64,000 nucleotides of DNA from Marchantia polymorpha subsp. ruderalis. Taxonomy: Eukaryota; Streptophyta; Marchantiopsida; Marchantiales; Marchantiaceae. Below the pieces are notes generated by a model. That model was not told the DNA's origin and searched no databases. It saw nothing but the letters and a program-made list of their open reading frames with translations. Numbering within the stretch: position 1 is the stretch's first letter; every line of letters begins with the position of its first letter. The position numbers were made by a program, and so were the translations under genes. The stretch lies in NCBI GenBank assembly GCA_037833965.1, contig AP031351.1:11296501-11360500 (forward strand). Direction: 5' to 3'. Of the stretch, positions 24,601 through 38,100 are shown one piece after another.

Positions 24601-26246
24601 ATGTCTCTACTTTGTACCAAAGGGTTAAATAATTGGGACGAGGAAAATTTCAGAACATTCATGTTCTGCCCAAACTTGGCGATGGATTTGCTTGGGTGGT
24701 AGAGGTGGGTGTGTGACAACATTAGCGTAGGTAAGAAGTGTTCCCCTAGTGCCGTACCCACTAAAGAGATTCGTCATCCGGTCAGTGACCGTCTGCCTAC
24801 ACGTCACCAACACGATGCAAGAACGGTACATGACGGAACCTACCATGGTCCGTCAAACTGCTCTTTAAGATCGAGCTCCGCTCCTAATGAGCTGCATCAA
24901 GAGGCTGGAAGACATTAGTGTCAATTTTAGGTTGAACATGACTCGCATTCAACAAGCACAATTTCGGTGGAAGATGAAGAAGGGCTGAGAAACGCTGCCG
25001 CACTAAGAATTTCCAACTTGCCGGAGGACAGACAGTTGTCGTCTTAGAAGGGTTACGTAGGGATTGCGGAGGTTCAGTGTCTGCTCAAGTGGTCGATCGT
25101 TCTCTCTTATAGAGCAAATTTTGCAGAGTCAAGGCCGTTCCCAAGGCTCCCCCCTTCCCTCCTTCATTCCCAGCTGACTTTTCTTCCAAAGTTTTGCCGT
25201 CCCACGTTTGTGGCGAGATCGGGAAGACACGTTTGATGTTCCTGGTTAGAAAGAATAATTGTTTCGGATGAGAGATGCTTTGCGGCAAGAAAAAATTGCG
25301 ATTGAGACAACAGAAGGAGATAATAATTCGAAATCTGCTGGAAGAGTTTGTTACGCATTCATCTTGAGATCGCAGCAGAGAGTTCACGCCCATACCCCGT
25401 TTGCAGAGAAAGTAAGTAAAGAGAGCTCCTTGTCGGTGGATTTGGTACACTCCGTCTGTCGAAATCGGATGTATATATGATAATTTCACTTCATAAGAGC
25501 CAGGGCATCCTAAAGAGCGACTATGGCTGTCAACACAATCGCGATAACGCAAAATGCGTTCCCGCGAAGTTTTCAGGGAGCTTCAAACCAATGAGAGGCG
25601 TGAGAATTACAAGCTCAGATATCAGGAAAAAGGTCGTTGACCTTCCAAGGTCTGCCGTGACATACGATCAATATATATATCCAAAAATGTAATGCTGGAG
25701 GAGGTATAAACGAGATGGCGCGTCAGAGGCGGGATGATATTTGGTGAGATTGTCACACTAAATGGAGGATTCATCTTACTTTCTTCACACCGGTTGTGCT
25801 GTTGAATGCCGTGTATGGTCGTTTCCAGAGTCGTTTCGAAAGCTAGCAACGACAGATCGATCAAATAAATGACGTTGTACCAACCTCTGAACAACGTCAC
25901 AACCTGTTGATGACGAAAGTTTTAGAGTGTCTCTGAGGTTGGAACTGCTAGAATTACCTTTGTGACCATGGATCCCTGAAGGCTGACAACAGTTTCCTTA
26001 TTGTGATACAGGCATCTTCGACTTCTAATCATTGGAGGATGACCTCATTCCAAGCACAAGCCTTGTGGCGAGGACCGGTTTTCGTCGTGAAGGCTTTATA
26101 ATAGACTCAAGAGAGAGAACATTCTCGTACGCGACAACCACTAATCGAAAAAGATGTGACGAAACATATTATTGTACAACTTCGCTCGTGCATATAACCC
26201 GCAAGATTGTTGACGGACTGATTGTCCGGTCCATCAACGGCAAACA
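24601..26246 (+). promoter_or_regulatory. upstream region of the ABCG gene
   Basis: Composition rises to gene-island level. Frames on both strands are open for 60-155 codons, but they overlap and show no domain. It probably holds the ABCG promoter and leader, possibly with leader introns. One plus frame (26032-26412) overlaps the true start in a different frame and is rejected as a gene. Confidence 0.35.
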
Positions 26247-27368
26247 ATGGAAACTAAAACAGAGGATGAGGAGAAGAAGCCACCAAGCGATCCTTTTGGC
26301 ATCATACCTTCTCAATCTATTCCCCAGGAGAGTCGGCGGCCCCCGAGACCTAGCGCGAGCAACTTACGGACATTGCGAAGAGCGAGCCTTGATAGCGCAC
26401 AAGCGTTGGTAAATCGAGGCCAAGCCGGGCGATCCAACAGTGATGCTGCTGCAGACGAAGCCCATTACTTCGCCCACAAATTGCAGGAGTGGTATGACCG
26501 CAACCAGTCTGTAGACTTTGACAGCAACCCTGCAGCTAAACAAAAGTGGTTACAAACTATTAAACCTACCGATGAAAAGGGGAAGAGTCCCGCACTCGAG
26601 GCAATATCTGCTCAAGAGACGACCTCGCCTGCAGCTACCAGTAGCCCACCACACACAGAAGTATCTGACATGAAAGAAAAGGTGTCCGCATTAAGTAAGG
26701 AGGAGCTAGTAGACCTTGTCCTGCTGTATTATCATGAGTTGGTAGGCCTTGGCCGTACTCAAGATGCGACCAGAGTACTTCAATCGGTAATCCACCGCTG
26801 CTCTTTCCGAAACTGTTCTCAAACTACGTTCTGAATTTCCCACCAGGCTCGCCATATGAGCTTTTACATCAGATCTTTAAGCCTCAAAACCCTGTGCTAC
26901 GAATCGAGAAGAACGTAAATCAGGTTTCATTTAAATGACCACCAGACTAATACTAAGAATACAATTTTTTTGTTGGAAACAAACTAAAGTTAGCGAGCTA
27001 TCGAGTCCTCCCAAAACTAAACGAAACGAGGCGTTTAGATCTAGTTTAACATGGAGAACTGATGAACAGAAAGCAGAAAAAGTTCATAGCATTGAGTAAA
27101 ATGAGCCAAGCACTTCTGAGTGACCGAGGAACTATGTCCAGACATAAGAGCTACTTGGGTAGACAGCTGGACGACATACAAGTATGAACGAAGAAATGAT
27201 TTACTGCATGTTGAGATGCTTTGATAGGCTATCGAGCACGTAAGCATACAGCGGCCAGTGGTGGAGGGACAAAAAACGGGAGAAACTGGAATCGACAAGC
27301 TACTGAACGATGGACTGCTGAAGTTTCTCCTAAAGCTCAACAAGTATCTACCGCCGCTACCTGCTCAG
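26247..27368 (+). other. ABCG N-terminal extension (exons 1-2)
   Basis: About 219 residues precede the first ATP-binding domain. The start is rich in Pro, Ser and Arg ([20 protein letters not shown]) and probably disordered. It then has two helical patches: [19 protein letters not shown], and [20 protein letters not shown] with a following hydrophobic helix. Exon 2 adds [20 protein letters not shown], which leads into the usual pre-NBD strand ([12 protein letters not shown]). I recognise no named domain in the extension. Exon 1 ends at a TCG/GTAATC donor in phase 0. Confidence 0.7.
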
Positions 27369-30300
27369 GTAACTTCGTTCGTCGGTTTGAACCCTCTTCG
27401 CGAATTACAAACATACAGTGGAATAGGAAAGTCACTTTAACCTCAACATAGAGCCGTTTCTCTGACGAGCAAATTATCACTTTATGATTCTTGGTGTATT
27501 TGACTAATTTTGAGAGCAGTACCTGTAAATGCTGCAGTTTGAAAGTAGAGGCACACTCAGAATCTAGTCTTGTTAAGCTGCTGAAACCAGCGCACTTTTA
27601 TGTTTACATGTTGTTCCTTTGATTGGTTTTCAATCGAAGGAAAAACTGGTTCATAAGCACAAGTAAACGTATCTGATTGTGGCTGTAAGGCAAGTCTACT
27701 CTTCAAGTCAAATCTAATTTTGTAGTAGTGTTGTGCACCACTAAAATGAAATGTTCGAAATCAACGTGCAGGTTATCAAATTCAAAGATGTCTCGTATTT
27801 TACAAATGTCAATGAAGCAAAAGAAGGATATGAGACAGTGGGATCCATGTCCCTCAAGTTGTTCTTACCTTGCATAGGCAACAGAGCACCACCATCGAAG
27901 TTTTCCATTCTCCAGGACTGCACTGGATACCTGATGCCCGGAACATTGACATTAGTATGCGGCCCACCAGGGTGCGGTGAGTTGCATAACCGCCACACCT
28001 TACGTATTGTCAAGATCCAGCATCGCCCTGTTTGCATGAACTAAGTACATTGCATGCTTTGTGTGGAGAAACAGACGGTTAATGATTTTGTGCTCTGCCC
28101 TTTGTAAGCCCCATGGCCGTCGGGATTTTTGTATAGTTTCATTTACTCGTCTCCAGGTTTCACGTCCCTTTGCTCTTCTATCTGCACTTCATCAAGAGCA
28201 AGGCCGATAGACCTACATAGCAAAAAGAACAACTCGAACTGCATGCCATATGAGTTGCAATCACATGGACAGTGCAAAATGTGCACAACGGACCTCACCT
28301 CATGCACCCGTCATTGTTCTTGTTTCTGTGCCAGGAAAGAGCAGTTTGCATAAAGCAATAGCTGGCAGACTTCAAGTAGATAAACGAACTTTCCTTAATG
28401 GAAGAGTCACGTACAATGGGAAAGGTCTTGAAGAGATCCAACCGCGACGTGTGGCCGCTTATATAGCCCAAACTGACAGACATCTTCCAACTCTCTCAGT
28501 TCGAGAGACAGTCGATTTCGCCTACAAATGCACAAGTTTATTTCCCCAAGAATCTGCTAAAAACAGTGAAGCTGTGAAGGTGATTTTGATTAGGTGATTC
28601 TGTTAAATGTTTTCTCCGTTCAAGCACATTTCAAATTCCCAATATCCAACTTAATCAGTTCCTATACTGTTGAAGCACATGCAATTTACTCCCTTATTGT
28701 ACTGAAAACCTGCCCTCGGCAGATAGTGAAAGAGCTTGGAGGTGCAGATCTACCCTTGGAGCTAATCTTACATCTACTTGGACTGCGAGCTGTTGCGGAT
28801 TCTGCTGTGGGTAGCGCGACTGTCCGCGGAGTTAGTGGTGGCGAACGGCACCGCGTAACCACGGCAGAGATGGTTGTAGGTACCTCCCTGAATCGTGATT
28901 GTTCATCCTGTCCACCGGGATGAACGTTACTCGGTAGTTTACTCAGTATGTTCATGTTGGACATGAAGCTTAAGAGTTTGGACGTATTAATATCCCCAAC
29001 TAGAAAGAGATTTATAGATTTTTCTGTGCTCATACAGAGGCCTTCTTGTCAAGCAGGAACGTTTGCCGTCTTACTACTGGATGAAATTAGCACTGGACTG
29101 GACAGTTCAGCAACCTTTGACATTGTTTCTGCCCTTCGAACAATGGCGCGAGTACGGCAGATTACCTGCCTTCTATCCCTTCTTCAACCCTCACCAGAAG
29201 TATTTGACATGTTTGACAGGTACCTTCGCCAAAACTCCGCGGAGAAAAGCAGTCCAGCTTCACGTTTCTGGAACGTAACAGCATGTGGATCTAGTGCTTA
29301 GTGTATGTAACCTGTCTTATGCGTGGGATGACTTTGAATTTGATGTATGGTCCAGGGTCATCGTTCTGAATGAAGGATGCATCATTTACCAAGGACCGAA
29401 AGAAGACGTTATTCCCTACTTTGCTGAACTTGGGTAAGAAAAACAAGGAACAAATTCTACGCACTGAATAGGTGATCGAAGCCATTGCCGATGCTTTGTA
29501 AGTGGAAGGCAACATCACGCTTCTTGTCATCTGTCTATATACAGATATGCGAAACCGAAGCACGTGGATGTAGCAGATTTTCTGCAGGAGATAACCACAA
29601 GCGATGGTGTTCATTTTGTTCAACCCGGTTTTCTTCCACTGACCCATGAAGAGTTCCATGCAGCTTATTTGAGGTCAGAGATGCACGCGGACGTAGAGCG
29701 CATAGTCAACAATCCCAAGGTACTTACCGTAGACATTAAGTTCTGCACTCGATGAATTCCCGTGCTCGACTCGTTCATGCTACTAGAATGGACTGCTATC
29801 ATGCATCGTTTGTGAAGCTCATGATCATCCCTCATCAATCGTAATATATTTATCTACTAGCTTGAATCGTGCACAGTTTTAACCTTGCGTATGATTCTCA
29901 GTCGTAAGTATGTTTTAAGCGGGAAAGACATGAATATTAAAAGTACGCCAAAAAATAACATAAAGTAACATCCTATCAAAATCCTGAAAGGACGAAGCCA
30001 AATGGGTAACATAGCACTCAATGTATCCCATTTATCTGGAAAATAATTATTTCGTTCGTAATTCTTGATTCAATAAGTGCTTTGTTTAGAATTATGAAAA
30101 CAGGTTCTTAAAATAATTTACACATGACATGAATAATACTTCAGGAGTTAAAAAGTTCATGAACAAAGTTCATCTTTAAATTTTGGATAAAGTTGAGCCT
30201 TGCGGAACCCTCGCAAAAATAAGTTGTACTTTGAACTTTGTCATTGTTTTACTTCCATATCTTGTATGGTAAAGAGTTGAAAAGGATATTCATATATATA

Positions 30301-32090
30301 TATGAAAAGGATATTCATTCATAAAGAGTTGAAAGGATTTACACCCCACAGAAAACCGAAAATAGTCATAACTAGTTAACGTCATTCTCTCGATTTTGAA
30401 ACCCTCAATGTTTTGTATGAACTCCAGACAATTCAAGAGTTGTGGGTACAATCAGAGAAACCGTTGGGTTTGAAACTTCACGATCAATTTGGTGCGAGGC
30501 CAGGTAAGAGGACCACCTAGTTTTCTATTAATTGGTATTCCAAACTCCGTTGTTTGTTTATCAAATCGAATGATGTAGCCTTCTGGGAGGGGGTTGTAAT
30601 AATTGGTCTTATGAAACCTTTCCAGGGTTGTGAAATTTATTTGATATATTGTGTAATCCTCTATGTTGATGTTCATTTTGAAAGCTGTATCTTCGTCACT
30701 GGATCAGAATCTGGAAAATTAACGACACTTTTTTACTGATATCACACAGGTGAGAAAAACGCAGTAGAGGTTTTCGAGGTAGAACCGACTGGTACCGTGG
30801 CAACTGCTGACATTCAGCAAACCTCTCGAGTAAAGGCAGGAGATGTCATAACGGGTGTTGTCGGTCCCAACGGTAAACTTGAATATGTATCAGGCTCGGC
30901 AGAAGAGTTTGTCGCTGAAGATGTAGTTCAGAAAGTGATGGACACGCAGGGAACTGTTCGTTTGCAGCTCGAGCGAGTTCTAGAGGAGGTACGGCATCTT
31001 ATGACTCCAAATCTTTGTTTTTCCAGACTCATTGCTCATGAACAAAAGTGATGAACTTGTGCTGACCATATTTTTCTAAATAAAGCTTCCCTACGAAGCC
31101 GGGTTAAACTTACTTGCCCGATTTTTCCTTCTCTCTTCCTCGGCATTTTGGGAATGGCCTACCCTCTTGCACCGAGAGCTCCGTTCATGGACATCGAGAG
31201 CGAAGTCCCGTCTTTGAGACGAACCCTACATGAACTTCAGCAAAGTGGTCCACACAAAATTGAACCGAGTTCCACTCTGGCACACTGGGAAGTCGGATTA
31301 ATGTCAGACAAACGTACAAATGTACTATTTATCAATACCACCGTATTGATGTTAATATGCTTTATAACTACGCGTTAGCACTGATAAAAATATAACCTTC
31401 CTAGTCATCACTTCGAATTTGAAAATATAAGGTACCCCAAGGCTCGCTCTTTGAATGCTTATCTGCCTATGATCGTAGTCAGATCTATAACTTGATCTTA
31501 CACAAGAGATTTCAAATTCCGCTGCCTTAAAATAAAATCTTCAAACAAGTACTATCTTGTGTAAACTTAATTTCGTAATCCTTTTGTTTTGCACCTAATG
31601 TTAAATAAAGTGGAAATTTTTCTTTCATATCTGGAAAATAAAATACATATATATTTTTGAATGTATCGAGAAGCAACTCTATTGATATATGTTGCAATAA
31701 AAATCATTAGTCAAAGATAATTAGAAGGGATTTCAGTGAAAACATGGATGATGAATTAATATTTTGGAAAGTATAAAAAATTATTATTTTTACATATTTC
31801 ATGAGAAGCATGCTCAACCTAGTGATTGTCATGTATATTTTCAATGATTCAGTAAACTGATAATTTTGTATTGCAAGCATATTCAAAACACTAAAAAAAA
31901 AAAAAAAACAAGAGAATATATAGCTATAAAATGGTAAAAGACCAAGCCCGGGGACCCAAAGGGTCAAAAGATTGAAAAACACAATACAAGCAACAACCAC
32001 AAACAAGGGAAAATACCCCAAATGCCAATCCCTAGGTAGTGCCAAGAGCACTAGAACGGTAACTAATAATGTCCCTAATGTTGGGCTCTG

Positions 32091-32124
<34 letters not shown>

Positions 32125-35100
32125 CAGAGCCCAACATGGATGGGCATGGGCACCCAATGCCCATGGATTTTGGGTGACATTATTTTTCCATGGGTGGACA
32201 CAAGCAATCCTAAGGGCAATGTTTGTGAAGATCCAACCAAGAATTGGTTTGACCGGTTAAAACATTTAGCACAATTGGCGCAATTTGAATAGCATTGGCG
32301 GGCTTAGGTCGCTGCTGATAGTTATGGTCTGGTCTAGGTGCAGATTTGAAGTAGAATGTTGTCCTCTACTATATAGTAAAATATATTTAAAAGTTTCTAA
32401 AGTTTCTACTAGTTCTGTTTGAAGTGCGAAATTTACTATCTAGAATGATCAATGCAGTTTTCAAACTTTCATATAATCTTCTGAAATTTATTTTCCATTA
32501 CTTTTGTGATTGCTATCTTTCTATATGAGCTAATGCATGTGTATGTAAAAAGGTGCATTATCTAAAATCTTTAATACATGTATCGTATATCAATGTATTC
32601 CACATTTCAACCTACTAGATCCATCAAACCTAATAGATTGACCGTTCCTCTTCAAAGTATGCATATTGCTATATTTATTAATTGAATCTAGATAGTCATC
32701 TTTTTCATTTTAGTGTCCAGTAGTCACCCTAAAAAAAGTAATCTTTGAGTACATCATTATGCGATGTTATTAATCAATTTCATTTACCTTTACAAATGAT
32801 GTTCTTTAACAACTTCATGCAAATTATTATTATTTTATGAACCAATCTTCTCTCTTTTTCTAGTATTTTATGTTCAATTAATAAATTATAAAGTCTATAT
32901 GAAAAGTATGTTTTATAGTGGAAAACTTGCGCAAGTTGTTCATCATTAGCATCATGTCCCTCAGTTACAACGTACTGACTACATGTTACACTTTGTAACA
33001 TACTAGTATCTTATAATTGCATACTTCAACCTTCAAGAATGAGATACAATATACGCAGCATGCACGGCAGGAGACCATACATATGTCGCATTAGCTACAG
33101 TATTTGAGCAGGATATTCCGTTTGTTTGTGCATAATTTTATGAATTACATTACGCAGTGCATCTCACTTGGTCTCTTTCTCTATGGAACAGCAAAACAAC
33201 GCTAGAACACTTTTCCAAAGTGAATATGTTCAAGACTGGAAAACATCCGCCAAAACTGTTTTCAAGAGGCAGAGCAAGTTAGCGATTCGAAATACGATTT
33301 TCGTGATTGCTCGCAACGTTCAGGTGGAGCTACGTTTGTGAATATAGCTAAAAAGATAGAAACCAGAAGTTAGTTGGCATGGGGCTCCTATGTGGAAATC
33401 AGATGCCACGATATGTAAAGGGAACAATGCAGAGAATCGTGACTATCTGCTAAAACTTTTTATGTTCGCTCCGCACTCAGATGTATTCAATTTTAGTGGA
33501 TATCTGAAGTTTCAATTTGAATCTTTCTACACCGTAACATGAACAGGTGTCTTTGGTTTAACTTATATGATATCTTTCTGTACTCGAATTGTAATTTCGG
33601 AATGGGCTTGAAGAACTCATAATGTTTTGGTGAACTACAGGTGCTCATTATTGCGATCTTTACTGGGACGCTTTTCTTTAAGGTCTCAAGCTCTCATCAA
33701 CAAACTGCTATGGATCTTAAGAAGTCGCTTGCATTTTTAGCATGCATGGCGCTCTCCCTGAATACTGTATCCCAAATTCCCGCACAGCTAGATGAACGAC
33801 AGGTGAAATATTGGAACCTGAAATCAAATCATTGTAAATCTGCACTTACTGATTACTTTCTCGGAAGATTGCTAACATCAGGGATGCTAGTTTGAGATCC
33901 TAGTGGGACATAAACTTAGAGAAACTTAGAGAAACAGCAAGAGAGATTGAGTGTATGATGGGGAAATTGTTTAGCCCTCTCTTTTTTCTCGAGTTTTAAC
34001 TGGACTTGGCTTTGTATTCTCTTTGAATTGTTTTCTGGCATCATTTTTCTTGTTCAAGAATAATGTTGCAGAATATGAACAAAGAAAAAAATGCGTCCGT
34101 TTACCTTTTTTTGAGTACAGTTCACACTTTTAGCTATTTTTGAAAAGTCCACCACTGTTAAGCAGTCTTCATCTTCAGCTTGTTGCTGTAGGTGTTTGAG
34201 AAGCAATACGCTGCAAGGTTTTTTCGCCCACAGTCTTATGTTCTTGCCGGATCTCTGAGTGGTATTCCATACACCATCTTAGAGGTATTCAAACTCTCCC
34301 CTGCATGTCAGGCTCTTTTTGTATCTATTAGCAAATATAATTGAATCTTTTGATGTTACGACCGTTTGTATTTTGTTTTGCCATTGTCTTCGAAAGCGAA
34401 GCTAGTGGATTTTTAGCTACTTAGTTCGGGAATAAACAATCTCCTCAGTTCGAAGACTCGCTATCTTCGCACTTATTCACTTTCACGAGTTTTAAGGTTT
34501 ATTCAACAAGAACAACGAAAGGTCCAGGGAATAACAGAATAAATCAGAGACGGATGGAAAAAGAAACCAACTGTAGTACAGGTCAGGAAGGAATGAACTC
34601 ACACGAGGAACTAATCAAATGACATGTGAGCTATGTGGTCAAATAACTTTGCTAATCTTTGGTCAGCTGAGCTACATAGTTACCCACATAGCTCACAAAG
34701 CTAAGTGAGTTCATGACTCCCTAAGTACCACACAAAGGTAAGACGAGAGCAGAATATTCATTATATGTTGACCACGCCATTCCACCGCCATTGTTTAGAC
34801 TCCAGAACAGTTGACCGATGTGGAGTCATTGAAATTATACTCCCCGCTGATTCTTCAGAACTTGCTGATTGCCAAACTTGCTCCCGGAGGAGTACATGGC
34901 TCCACGATTTGACCTTTCTACATTAGATATTCTCAAGGTATCTGCATACCTTAAGAATCAGAACCGAAAGCCATTCAGGTGACGAGAATGAGATCTGATC
35001 GAAATGGCTGAGAGCATACAACTCTCAGGCATCTCAGACAATGTTTTATTAACTACTTTTTGAAAGAGTAAACTTCACAAGCAGTTTTTGATGGAATCTT

Positions 35101-38100
35101 ACCATCCTTTTTGCTATATTAGTTGGTCCTAATATCCGTATTGAAACTTTGCATATTTAGAGGTCCAAGCTTGGCTTCTACCATTATTGTTAAGATGAAG
35201 ATATTGGCATAAAGCTTGACTTTGTTGACCGGATCGTTTGTTTACGTGCAGACCATCATCTACTGTCCATTACTTTATTGGCTGACAGGACTAAGTGGAG
35301 CGCAACAGGGGAGGCATTTCATTCTATACGTTCTAATTGTGTTTGTTTCAGCTCTTGCTGGAGCGGCATTAGTGCGCTTGATTGTCTCTGTGAGTGGGAC
35401 GCGTGAAGGTGCAACTGGTCTAGCAGGTCAGATTTTAGTTACTTTTTGCTCACTTCAGGGATGACAAATGTTCTTGGACTTTCTTGCAGGCGTGCGATGC
35501 AGAGAATTCGAAAATGTAACATTGAAATTTACGGATATGTAGGCTTCTGCAAACTGGAAACGAAGAGTTAGAGTGAAAGATTTTTCTGGTGCATGTATGT
35601 TGTGTCGTGATGTGTAAGGCTCGAAATTGTAATCAAGATATCAAGTCCTAAAAGTCATGTCTGAAAACTCAAGAATAAACTGAGAGCACCTTTACTAAAG
35701 ACTTGTGAATCTTCACTCACAAGTCCTGAAGAACGTAATGCTTAGCTGAACCTTTTGACGACGGGTGAAAGAGGTGTTCTCCTCAAGTTTTTTGCCACAG
35801 AGGCTCTACAGGGGATTTATGGTTGGCAAATTAAACCCGATCTACAAACTTACTTTGTGCAGTTTGCAAATGAACAGTAGGGTTGCCTGTACCAATGAAA
35901 TGAAGAACTGCTGTTGCTGTAAGACAGATGAAGTGCTATTCTCTAATAGGATGTATTCAACAGCATACTCGCTCATAATAATTATATTTTCTCTCATAAC
36001 AAGGTATTCTGGTTTTCTTCAGGTCTCAGCATTGTCTTGTTCCTGCTGTTTGCGGGGTTCTTGATCACCGTGAACAAAGTTCCTGATTGGTGGATCTGGA
36101 TGTACTACTTAAGTCCACTCCAATGGGGAGTTACGGCATTGATATGCAATGAGTTTCTCTCAGGAAAGTACGATATGGTACGTAAATTCTTGTCGTGGAT
36201 TATAATCTACTGACATCTATAAACCTGCCCTTCGACTTTGCCGACATATCGCAATAAGCTATATCCGGATTCAAGTGTACTACTGTTTAACAGGTATCCT
36301 TGTACTGCATAGGATGTAAAATGGATACAAGAAATTCACTCCCTGAGTTTCATCCAGAAATATTTTGAAAGCTAAAGTATTCACAAGCTAAATCTTTACT
36401 TCGTGTAGCCTTGCAGTGCAGAACTGGATTACTGCTTGCCAAGGATGCATTTAAAAGTTGGGCAGGCATACTTGGACCTTTATGGATTTCCTACAGCTTT
36501 CTTGCGCGGTGTTTGGATTCCTGTGATTATTCTTGCCGGTTACTATGTCTTCTTCACCTGTCTGACATTCGTCACCGTCTCAATGTTGCGCTTCGAAGAG
36601 GTAGATTCCACGACTGTTTCAAGCATCTAGAAAACATTTTGAAAGTAGTTCTCGTGGGAGCTTGTGACTACGTAGACCTGTGAATGCACTTTTGTAATAA
36701 AGACTTTCGCCTTGCGAAAGTCTTTCTTACAATACTCACTGATGATCGATATAACTGAGGACTAGTTTTGGGACTGTACTTACCGTACGGGCTGAATGTC
36801 ATCAAAAATGCCTCCAGACAAGGATTGTGTCTAGATACAAAGTTTAGAGACAGACCAGCGTACACCTGTATTGTGTTTGACCACTCGAGAGTGCCCATAG
36901 GACTGCAGCTTTGCCGTGTTGCCCGAGTGTTGGATGTTCATTCTATTACTCAAATGACACAGGTTAAGCTCCCGTCTGCTGCTAGACTGCGTGCTGCCAA
37001 GATGAAGGCCTTGAGATTAGCTGCATTGCAAAAGGACCCTCAGGCACCGCCTAGTGATCCCCAGATGCATCTTAAGAGTGGAGCTGCAAAAGAGGCTATT
37101 ACTATGGACTCTGCCGTTAAATTTGTGCCGATGATACTGTCATTTCACAAGATAACGTATGAGGTGAAAATCTAATTCTGGAAAGGAGCTAGTACAGTTA
37201 TGCGTTTCATTTGCGGACTACTGATTGATTATCTGCTTGAAATTCCATGCTCTGACAGCTGGGAAGAATTGACAACAGACCGTTCAAATGGACATCACCG
37301 TTCCAATGATGCCAAATTTTATATCAACCCCAGGCTGCCTTCTCAAGGGCTTTCTTGTTGATACATGAAAAATGAATGAATTCTGCTAAATATGTGCTCA
37401 ACGAAGATGTTATTTTACACAAATCTTGTTGCTGGAAGGAGTCCCAGAGAATTTAATGTTTCATGACATTTTATGACATAATTCAGCCTTGATGTGTACG
37501 TCCAGGTAAACGTGCCGGGAGCACGAGATCCCAGACTTCTACTTGCCGGTGTTTCTGGTTATGCCAGGCCGGGCACGTTGACAGCATTGATGGGCAGCAG
37601 TGGTGCAGGAAAGACAACACTTCTTGATGTTCTAGCTGGTCGCAAGACCATGGGACGGATCACGGGTGAAATACTACTGAATGGTTACCCCAAAGTACCA
37701 GATACCTTTGCCCGCATAGCAGGGTAGGTTAAAATGCAGCGTTCTTTGTTTCATGTACTTTTTAACATCATAGTTCAATGAAGCTTCTGCCACAAATTTT
37801 TCAACCCACATCTTATTTGAAATTTCGAGTACAGGTATGTTGAACAGAATGATATACACACACCGTTTATATCCGTGAGGGAGTCCCTGGTATTCAGCGC
37901 CTCTCTGAGATTGCCCTCCACTGCTAACCGACTTCAATTCGTGAAAGAGGTAAACTAACAAACTTCGTAACATTATTGGACAAGGGGACAGAAAATTAAC
38001 CATCCACACCAAACGCTATCAACTATCTGTTAGCCACAATATTTGCTGCAATTAGCCTTGAATCTCCTAACCTGTCTCGTAGATGTCTCTCCCAGTGTAA

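Noticed and set aside
26032-26412. 126-codon plus-strand frame
   Set aside because: It overlaps the ABCG start in another frame. The ABCG frame has an ATG and continues into phase-matched family exons.
35765-36064. 99-codon plus-strand frame
   Set aside because: Mostly intron between ABCG TMD1 exons; the real exon at 36023 uses a different frame.
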